A stretch of DNA of 12,081 nt from an uncultured Roseburia sp. (GTDB lineage Bacteria > Bacillota > Clostridia > Lachnospirales > Lachnospiraceae). The notes beneath the pieces were generated by a model. It saw only the letters and a program-made list of their open reading frames with translations, had not been told where the DNA came from and made no database searches. The position numbers and the translations under genes were made by a program. The stretch lies in the NCBI GenBank assembly GCA_947652855.1, contig CANTEO010000068.1, forward strand, positions 1 to 12,081, given 5' to 3'. Shown here piece by piece: positions 5,855 to 12,081 of this stretch; position 1 is the first letter of the stretch; each line of letters opens with the position of its first letter.

Positions 5855-8390
5855 TGCGCGCCCTCCATTTCTTTATTCGGCTTGCCACGCCCAACAGGAT
5901 GCATCCACCAATGCTAAAAATCAATCCGACCGCCAAATACGGATAGCGATACCTCATAGAAATCTTGTTTTCCCCTTTTTTGACCGGGATTGACATAAAC
6001 GCGCCCAATGCCTGATCGGGCTTTACCTTTGTTCCGTTTTGCACAATTTCCCAACATTCATCGTAAGGAACTGTCAGCATCAAATGACCGTCCTCCTTCG
6101 CACTGTACTCAATGTTAAGCCTATTATGCGAAGCCTGCTCTGTCTTGGCAGAATTTTCCTTAAGCTCTTGAGCCACTTCCTCAAAAAGCTCCAGATTCAA
6201 GGCATAAATCACAAGATCTTCTTTATTTTCCAAACGATAATTTTTCATGCGGATCATGTGTTCTTGGTCAGAGCTTCCAATGCAAAACACAGAAAAACAA
6301 TTCCAAAAACTGTATCTGCATTTTTTCTCCCCATCAATCACGATATCCTGCGTCCCTCTCCGCTTGTCCTCATCCATCCAGCCATAATACAAAACCCGAT
6401 CTGGCCTTTCCTCCAAGGCAATCGTCGTTTTCGCTTTCTTTTTCCCAATTTCAGCCTCATACAAAACAGGCTCATACAATTCTACCTCTCGGCCCAATAT
6501 AGCAGAATACACTTTATTTTGAAATAGAAACGGATTATCGTTTCTTGTATACCGTTTTACATAATAATCCTCAATCGAATTCAAATTGTCCGTGCCAAAA
6601 TCATCTGTCGCCTGCTTTGCCACGCCATATGCCAAAGGCAGCGCGTAGGGATTCTCATATACGTCCTTCTGCGTCCCAGAAAACCGATAACTGTAGCCGT
6701 CATGCGCCTTGTCCGACATCAGATACTTAAGCCCCAATAAGCTGTCAATTGCTAAAATCGGCTCGTCATAGGCGATAAAATCAAGATAATAGTAATACCC
6801 TGAATTCAGCATAAAACGGCTCAAGCTGGCGTCATAAACCGAGCTGTAGTGCGACAGGCTCTTATAGCCATATGCCAAACTTTCATTATAAAATGACGTT
6901 GTTTTTGATTTATAATCCTCCCTGTGCTTCGTTTCATCCATACGGAAGAAAGTATGATCCCGACTGTATATCTGATCCGTCAAAGCTTCCTGTTCTTTTT
7001 CATATGCCAGATACTTTGACGCGTCCTTCATAAAACGGCCTTGTAAATACGCCTGCCCATACATAAGCATTTCCATCAAGGAAACCGCCAACGCCAGGAA
7101 GACTGCCGCCGTCTGGCGAAAACGCCATCGCATCATGGCAAATATGACAAGATATCCAGCCGCAAATCCAGATGAAATTACAATCACCTTTTTTTCCAAT
7201 CCCATAGAAGCTGCAGCCAGCAAAATGAAGCACAAGCAAACAGAGGCCGCCGCAAGCAGGACACTATAATCTTCGCGCATCCTGACCTCATTCAGTAAGC
7301 TTGCGGCAATCAGGATCAAAACAAATATGCCAAGCATACCAAACCGGCAATAAAAACTTGCAAAGCGAAACCCATTCCAAATATTCTCCAACGCCTTAAT
7401 CCGCATGGATAAAACCATGATAACCAGAAAAAGCCCCGAAAGCGCTTTTGATTTCCACGGGATTTTTTTGCATATAAAATACGCCGTCACGGCAATTATA
7501 ACAAACGTCCCGCAAAAGAGCGAAATCACCGAATCCTTAGAATGCAAAAAACCTTTGAACACATCAACCCAGGAAAAATTAGACGTAAACAAAAATATGT
7601 TTTCGCTCCGAGCCCCTTTTCCTTTCAGCACCTCAACAATAACGGGTATCAAGAATACTCCGCCCAGGCAGACGCCGCTCCCTTCATAAAAGCAAAATGT
7701 CAAAAAATGGCGCAATCTGCACTTCCATCCATGCAGGCGATTTGACAAAAAAGCTTCGTACAGATAATACAATACCGCAAAGAGACAGTTCATATAGCTG
7801 ATATACCAGCAAAACAATATCATAATTGCCGTGCAGACGGACAAATGAACGCCGCTCCCGCCATGGGCAAAACGGTATACGCATAGCAACAGCAGCGGAA
7901 GCATATACACGCCGTCCAACCACATGATATTGTCCAACTGAAGCAGATTATAATTGCCCAACGCAAATCCGGCCGACAACGCTAAAATATATGTAGGATG
8001 CAGATGCTCAAACCTATTTCTCAAGTAAATGGAAAGCGTGCAGGAAGACAACGCGATCTTCAAAACCATACTTACGACAATAAACAATTGAACATCCTTG
8101 AAAAAAAATAACAGAAGATTAAACGGCGATGACAGATAATAAGCATATACGCCAAACATCGTCCCGCCCAAAGACTTATGAAAAGTATAAATCAGGCTGT
8201 CCTTTCCATACAGGCAATTCCTGAAATATTTAAAGAAGTCAAAATACTGTATATTCAGATCGCGGCATAGTATGGAAATCCGCCCGAACGGATAAATATC
8301 TAGGAGGGCTAAAATCATTGTCATAATTATGGCTGATATAAAAAAAGACGCCAAATATAAAACCATATTTTTTTTAAAATATCTGTGCAT
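5820..8390 (-). CDS. YfhO-family multi-pass membrane protein (putative GT-C-type glycosyltransferase)
   Basis: YfhO proteins are large polytopic membrane proteins; in Bacillus subtilis YfhO acts with CsbB in adding GlcNAc to lipoteichoic acid, probably as the extracellular transferase. The ATG at 8390 is the best start: AGGTGG lies 10 bases upstream, giving MHRYFKKN and 856 residues. A TTG at 8426 would add 12 residues but has no good site. Helix 1 spans about 9-30. The first outer loop has acidic D44 followed by QY (48-49), like the catalytic loops of GT-C enzymes, and N154-IMWLD (to 159) before a hydrophobic MLPLLLLC segment is typical of the family. Many further helices follow to about 450, then a large soluble part (about 460-815) and one last helix near 820-838. 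The gene looks more AT-rich than rpoC. It comes first in a two-gene unit behind a promoter with a G-run spacer. Confidence 0.85.
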   Translation of the reverse strand: MHRYFKKNMVLYLASFFISAIIMTMILALLDIYPFGRISILCRDLNIQYFDFFKYFRNCLYGKDSLIYTFHKSLGGTMFGVYAYYLSSPFNLLLFFFKDVQLFIVVSMVLKIALSSCTLSIYLRNRFEHLHPTYILALSAGFALGNYNLLQLDNIMWLDGVYMLPLLLLCVYRFAHGGSGVHLSVCTAIMILFCWYISYMNCLFAVLYYLYEAFLSNRLHGWKCRLRHFLTFCFYEGSGVCLGGVFLIPVIVEVLKGKGARSENIFLFTSNFSWVDVFKGFLHSKDSVISLFCGTFVIIAVTAYFICKKIPWKSKALSGLFLVIMVLSMRIKALENIWNGFRFASFYCRFGMLGIFVLILIAASLLNEVRMREDYSVLLAAASVCLCFILLAAASMGLEKKVIVISSGFAAGYLVIFAMMRWRFRQTAAVFLALAVSLMEMLMYGQAYLQGRFMKDASKYLAYEKEQEALTDQIYSRDHTFFRMDETKHREDYKSKTTSFYNESLAYGYKSLSHYSSVYDASLSRFMLNSGYYYYLDFIAYDEPILAIDSLLGLKYLMSDKAHDGYSYRFSGTQKDVYENPYALPLAYGVAKQATDDFGTDNLNSIEDYYVKRYTRNDNPFLFQNKVYSAILGREVELYEPVLYEAEIGKKKAKTTIALEERPDRVLYYGWMDEDKRRGTQDIVIDGEKKCRYSFWNCFSVFCIGSSDQEHMIRMKNYRLENKEDLVIYALNLELFEEVAQELKENSAKTEQASHNRLNIEYSAKEDGHLMLTVPYDECWEIVQNGTKVKPDQALGAFMSIPVKKGENKISMRYRYPYLAVGLIFSIGGCILLGVASRIKKWRARSELVVDNRTRI

Positions 8391-8446
8391 ACTACTACAT
8401 CCACCTTTCCAAATCAAACCAGACAAGCCAATATAATCCGGTTTTT

Positions 8447-8477
8447 ATTATACCCCCCCCCTTTCTTATTTTGTCAA
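8447..8477 (-). promoter_or_regulatory. Putative phase-variable promoter of the YfhO/GT2 cassette
   Basis: On the minus strand a perfect TTGACA (8477-8472) and a perfect TATAAT (8452-8447) are separated by 19 bases, two more than optimal. The nine bases next to the -10 box are all G. Gain or loss of G by slippage would alter the -35/-10 spacing: seven G gives 17 bases, eight gives 18. Initiation near 8440 leaves a leader of about 50 bases to the chosen ATG. The rpoC terminator lies just upstream, so this is the only visible promoter for the two cassette genes. The promoter boxes are seen directly; switching is inferred from the known Neisseria porA and opc mechanism. Confidence 0.8.
8453..8461 (-). 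repeat. G9 homopolymer in a promoter spacer
   Basis: Nine consecutive C on the plus strand, read as G9 on the transcribed-sense minus strand, abut the TATAAT box. I noticed no other G or C run of this length while reading the window. Its placement exactly between the two promoter boxes is what makes it significant. The true length in the population may be mixed, and long homopolymers are also prone to sequencing error. Confidence 0.95.
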
Positions 8478-8520
8478 TCTATTTAAAAGCCCACTGCAAT
8501 TAGAGCGTATCCTATTAGAT

Positions 8521-8547
8521 AAAAAAAGCGGCCTTATCGGCCGCTTT
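8521..8547 (-). terminator. Intrinsic terminator of rpoC
   Basis: A 9-base perfect stem, AAAGCGGCC with GGCCGCTTT (8525-8533 and 8539-8547), has a 5-base loop and begins 9 bases after the rpoC stop. On the minus strand the 3' arm runs straight into T (seven T in all, 8527-8521). It is a textbook factor-independent terminator that should end the rpoBC transcript and separate it from the cassette promoter. Confidence 0.92.
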
Positions 8548-8556
8548 CCCAAACTC

Positions 8557-11500
8557 TTAACTCATTTCCATAATTTCATCCACTTCATATTCGTCAAACT
8601 CATCCGCAAAATCCAAAAACTCCTCTTCCTCAACCAGCTCTGAATCCAGCTTCAGATCACGGTACTGCTTCATTCCAGTCCCTGCCGGAATCAGCTTTCC
8701 GATAATGACGTTTTCCTTTAAGCCAATCAGAGGGTCAACCTTGCCCTTGATCGCGGCCTCTGTCAGCACCTTCGTCGTCTCCTGGAAGGACGCCGCGGAC
8801 AAGAAGGAATTTGTGGCCAAGGAAGCTTTCGTAATTCCAAGCAGCACCTGCTTGCCCTCCGCAAGCTCCAAGCCATCCCTTTCTAACTGCTCATTCTTAT
8901 CCTCGAAATCCAGGATATCCACCAGCGTGCCAGGCAAAAATTCAGAGTCGCCGTTATTTTCAATGCGGACTTTCTTTAACATCTGCCGCACAATCACTTC
9001 AATATGCTTATCGTTAATCTCCACGCCCTGTAAGCGGTATACGCGCTGCACTTCCTGTAACATATAATCCTGCACGGCGCGCACGCCCTTAATCTTTAAG
9101 ATGTCGTGCGGATTGACGGAGCCTTCCGTCAGCTCATCCCCGGCCTCCAAAACGGCGCCGTCCATAATCTTAATCCTGGAGCCATATGGAATCAGGTACG
9201 TCTTCGTCTCCCCAGTCTCATGGTTCGTGACGATGACCTCCCGCTTCTTCTTTGTGTCGCGAAGCTCTGCCGTGCCGGCAAACTCCGTAATGATCGCTAA
9301 GCCCTTTGGCTTTCTCGCCTCAAAAATCTCCTCAACACGGGGAAGACCCTGCGTAATGTCATCTCCGGCAACGCCGCCCGTATGGAACGTACGCATTGTA
9401 AGCTGCGTGCCAGGCTCACCGATGGACTGCGCCGCGATGATCCCGACCGCCTCGCCCACCTGCACCGCCTGGCCGGTAGCCATATTCGCGCCATAGCACT
9501 TCGCGCAGACGCCCACATGGGAACGGCACGTAAGGATGGTGCGGATTTTCACCTTCTCAATTGGCCCGCCGTCCTCGCCTACGCCCTGGCTCATGACCTG
9601 CGCGGCCCTGCGCGGCGTAATCATATGGTTCGCCTTCACAATCACGTTTCCATCCTTATCGCAGATAGTGTTGCAGGAAAAACGCCCTGTGATGCGCTCC
9701 TGAAGGCTCTCAATCTCCTCTTTCCCATCCATGAAGGCCGTCACCCACATCCCTGGGATTTCCTTTTCCGGGTCGCTTGCGCAATCCGACTCATGGACGA
9801 TAAGCTCCTGCGACACGTCTACCAGGCGCCTCGTCAAGTAGCCGGAGTCCGCTGTACGCAGCGCCGTGTCGGAAAGCCCTTTACGCGCGCCATGCGCGGA
9901 CATGAAGTATTCCAGTACGTCAAGCCCCTCACGGAAGTTCGACTTAATTGGCAGCTCAATCGTCCGTCCCGTCGTGTCGGCCATCAGGCCGCGCATCCCG
10001 GCAAGCTGCTTAATCTGCTTATCGGAGCCACGGGCCCCGGAATCCGCCATCATAAAGATGTTATTATATTTATCCAGCCCGCCAAGGAGCGCGCTCGTCA
10101 GCTCATCGTCCGTTTCCTTCCAAGTCTCTATGACTTCCTTATAGCGTTCCTCATCCGTAATCAGGCCCCTCTTATACTGGCGCATAATCTTATCCACCGT
10201 ATTCTGCGCCTCTTCTATCATCTGCGGCTTCTGCGGAGGCACCGTCATGTCAGAAATTGAAACCGTCATCGCCGCCCGCGTGGAATATTTGTAGCCAATG
10301 GACTTGATGTCGTCAAGCACCTCTGCCGTCGTCGTCGCGCCATGCACGTTAATGACCTTCTCCAAAATCTGCTTCAGCTGTTTCTTCCCAACATGGAAAT
10401 CCACTTCCAGCTTCAATTCATTCTCTGGATCCGAGCGATCCACAAATCCCAAGTCCTGTGGGATAATTTCATTAAAGATAAACCGCCCCAATGAAGATTC
10501 AATGATCCCGCTCGCAAGAGTGCCGTCTTCACGACGCTTCGTCATGCGCACCCGGATATGGGTATGAAGCGTCAATGCTTTATTCTCATAGGCCAAAATC
10601 GCTTCATTCACGTTCTTAAACGCCTTGCCTTCCCCTTCCACCCCGGGGCGCTCCTGCGTCAGGTAATAAATCCCAAGCACCATGTCCTGTGACGGGACGG
10701 CCACCGGGCCGCCGTCTGAAGGCTTCAACAGATTGTTAGGCGAAAGCAGCATGAAGCGGCATTCGGCCTGCGCCTCTACGGAAAGCGGAAGGTGAACGGC
10801 CATCTGATCGCCGTCAAAATCGGCATTGTAGGCAGTGCAGACTAACGGATGCAGCTTAATCGCCTTGCCTTCCACTAAAATCGGCTCAAATGCCTGAATG
10901 CCAAGCCTGTGCAGCGTAGGCGCGCGGTTTAGCATCACCGGATGCTCCTTAATCACTTCCTCCAAAACATCCCAAACTTCCGACTGTAAGCGCTCCACCA
11001 TCTTCTTTGCGCTCTTGATGTTGTGCGCCGTGCCATTCGTCACAAGCTCTTTCATGACGAACGGCTTGAACAGCTCAATCGCCATTTCCTTCGGAAGGCC
11101 GCACTGATAAATCTTAAGCTCCGGCCCAACAACGATAACGGAACGTCCCGAATAATCCACGCGCTTGCCAAGCAGGTTCTGACGGAACCGCCCGTTCTTT
11201 CCTTTTAACATATCCGACAAGGACTTTAAGGCGCGGTTTCCTGGGCCTGTGACAGGGCGGCCTCTGCGGCCATTGTCGATCAGCGCGTCCACCGCCTCCT
11301 GCAGCATCCTTTTCTCATTGCGCACAATAATGTCCGGCGCGCCAAGCTCCAAGAGCCTCCGAAGGCGGTTGTTCCGGTTGATGATCCTACGGTAAAGGTC
11401 GTTTAAGTCAGACGTCGCGAAACGTCCGCCGTCTAACTGCACCATTGGGCGCAAATCTGGCGGGATGACCGGAATCACAGACATAATCATCCATTCTGGG

Positions 11501-12081
11501 CGGTTTCCCGACTCCCGAAACGCCTCGACCACTTCCAGGCGCTTGATGATCCTGGCCCGCTTCTGTCCCGTCGCGTCCTTAAGCTCTGCCTTAAGCTCCG
11601 CGGCTTCTTTATCTAAGTTAATGGATTCTAACAGCTCTAAGATGGACTCCGCTCCCATGCCCACACGGAACGCGCTTCCATACTGCTCCCTCGCCTCCTG
11701 GTATTCCGCCTCAGACAGCACCTGCTTATACGTCAAGCTCGTATTGCCAGACTCAAGCACAATATAAGAAGCAAAGTAAAGCACCTTCTCAAGCGTCCTT
11801 GGGGACAAGTCTAAAATCAGGCCCATGCGGCTTGGGATTCCCTTAAAGTACCAGATATGGGAAACAGGGGCGGCCAGCTCAATATGCCCCATCCGCTCCC
11901 TTCTTACGCTTGCTTTTGTAATTTCAACGCCGCAACGGTCGCAGACTACGCCCTTATAGCGAATTTTCTTATATTTTCCGCAATGGCATTCCCAATCCTT
12001 GCTCGGCCCAAAAATCTTCTCACAGAACAGGCCGTCCTTTTCCGGCTTTAACGTTCTGTAATTGATGGTTTCCGGCTTTTT
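8557..12081 (-). CDS. rpoC: DNA-directed RNA polymerase subunit beta' (5' end outside window)
   Basis: Beta' carries the catalytic centre of RNA polymerase. The open frame runs without interruption to the window edge, beginning KKPETINYRTLKPEKDG; by comparison with Bacillus about 28 N-terminal residues are missing. The visible part is 1174 residues, numbered here from the edge. The N-terminal zinc-binding cysteines are C32, C34, C47 and C50. The Mg-binding NADFDGD is at 419-425, the bridge helix at about 716-753, the second zinc site at C767, C852, C859 and C862, and the trigger-loop segment around QSIGEPGTQLTMRTFHTGG at 885-903. There is no large insertion in the trigger loop, unlike proteobacteria. 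The C-terminus is strongly acidic (EEEEF onwards) and ends at TAA, followed at once by a strong terminator. No L7Ae-like gene follows, although one often does in Firmicutes. Confidence 0.99.
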   Translation of the reverse strand, partial: KKPETINYRTLKPEKDGLFCEKIFGPSKDWECHCGKYKKIRYKGVVCDRCGVEITKASVRRERMGHIELAAPVSHIWYFKGIPSRMGLILDLSPRTLEKVLYFASYIVLESGNTSLTYKQVLSEAEYQEAREQYGSAFRVGMGAESILELLESINLDKEAAELKAELKDATGQKRARIIKRLEVVEAFRESGNRPEWMIMSVIPVIPPDLRPMVQLDGGRFATSDLNDLYRRIINRNNRLRRLLELGAPDIIVRNEKRMLQEAVDALIDNGRRGRPVTGPGNRALKSLSDMLKGKNGRFRQNLLGKRVDYSGRSVIVVGPELKIYQCGLPKEMAIELFKPFVMKELVTNGTAHNIKSAKKMVERLQSEVWDVLEEVIKEHPVMLNRAPTLHRLGIQAFEPILVEGKAIKLHPLVCTAYNADFDGDQMAVHLPLSVEAQAECRFMLLSPNNLLKPSDGGPVAVPSQDMVLGIYYLTQERPGVEGEGKAFKNVNEAILAYENKALTLHTHIRVRMTKRREDGTLASGIIESSLGRFIFNEIIPQDLGFVDRSDPENELKLEVDFHVGKKQLKQILEKVINVHGATTTAEVLDDIKSIGYKYSTRAAMTVSISDMTVPPQKPQMIEEAQNTVDKIMRQYKRGLITDEERYKEVIETWKETDDELTSALLGGLDKYNNIFMMADSGARGSDKQIKQLAGMRGLMADTTGRTIELPIKSNFREGLDVLEYFMSAHGARKGLSDTALRTADSGYLTRRLVDVSQELIVHESDCASDPEKEIPGMWVTAFMDGKEEIESLQERITGRFSCNTICDKDGNVIVKANHMITPRRAAQVMSQGVGEDGGPIEKVKIRTILTCRSHVGVCAKCYGANMATGQAVQVGEAVGIIAAQSIGEPGTQLTMRTFHTGGVAGDDITQGLPRVEEIFEARKPKGLAIITEFAGTAELRDTKKKREVIVTNHETGETKTYLIPYGSRIKIMDGAVLEAGDELTEGSVNPHDILKIKGVRAVQDYMLQEVQRVYRLQGVEINDKHIEVIVRQMLKKVRIENNGDSEFLPGTLVDILDFEDKNEQLERDGLELAEGKQVLLGITKASLATNSFLSAASFQETTKVLTEAAIKGKVDPLIGLKENVIIGKLIPAGTGMKQYRDLKLDSELVEEEEFLDFADEFDEYEVDEIMEMS

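Noticed and set aside
8391..8426. TTG at 8426 as the start of the YfhO-family protein
   Set aside because: It would add 12 residues (SGLIWKGGCSS after the start) with no convincing Shine-Dalgarno, whereas the ATG at 8390 has AGGTGG at a good distance and gives a normal basic N-terminus before the first membrane helix.
8427..8435. Second -10-like TATATT (8435-8430) for the YfhO-family gene
   Set aside because: At 17 bases upstream there is only the G run, not a -35 box, so the TTGACA/TATAAT pair is much the better promoter.
9382..10260. Plus-strand open frame of 292 codons opposite rpoC
   Set aside because: It lies wholly antisense to a highly conserved part of rpoC, shows no recognisable domain and is explained by the codon composition of rpoC. 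Similar plus-strand frames opposite tuf, fusA, rpsG and the YfhO-family gene were rejected on the same grounds.
1..12081. CRISPR arrays, tRNA or rRNA genes, insertion sequences, attachment sites
   Set aside because: I read both strands for regular spaced repeats, transposase motifs and tRNA-like ends next to the cassette and found none; the cassette shows no integrase and no obvious flanking direct repeat.

Overview
The window is a chromosomal segment from a low-to-mid GC Gram-positive bacterium, most likely a member of the Clostridia close to Lachnospiraceae. The evidence for this is the wording of EF-G and EF-Tu, the RpoC that lacks the long trigger-loop insertion of proteobacteria, AGGAGG-type ribosome binding sites, and SigA-type promoters. 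All supported genes lie on the minus strand, so transcription runs from high to low coordinates. The assignment is by memory of family sequences, not by a search.

Region by region, in the direction of transcription: rpoC (5'-truncated by the window edge, 12081-8557) ends at a clear intrinsic terminator (8521-8547). A two-gene surface-glycosylation cassette follows: a large YfhO-family membrane protein (8390-5820) that overlaps by 35 bases a GT2 polyprenyl-phosphate glycosyltransferase with two C-terminal membrane helices (5854-4916). A second hairpin terminator (4881-4911) closes the cassette. A perfect consensus promoter (4849-4821) then starts the classical str genes rpsL (4763-4341), rpsG (4120-3650) and fusA (3461-1344). 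Finally tuf (1216-29) has its own good promoter (1332-1304).

The most interesting element is the cassette promoter. It has a perfect TTGACA and a perfect TATAAT but a 19-base spacer, and nine of those bases are an uninterrupted run of G next to the -10 box. The two housekeeping promoters in the same window both have the optimal 17-base spacer. This is the architecture of a phase-variable promoter, in which slipped-strand changes in a homopolymer alter the -35/-10 spacing (as known for Neisseria porA and opc). Losing two G would restore 17 bases. The genes downstream are of the class that decorates cell-surface polymers (the Bacillus CsbB/YfhO lipoteichoic-acid glycosylation pair is the best-known relative), which is what bacteria often phase-vary. 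I therefore propose a switchable surface-glycosylation module lodged inside the conserved rpoC-rpsL junction and insulated by terminators from essential genes on both sides. This is an inference; read-level length variation of the G run would test it.

The remaining non-coding stretches are all under 300 bases. They hold promoters, small stem-loops, a 17-base exact duplication of the rpsL stop region inside the rpsL-rpsG gap, and an imperfect repeat in the rpsG-fusA gap. I see no tRNA, rRNA, CRISPR array or insertion sequence. Open frames on the plus strand are antisense shadows of the conserved genes.
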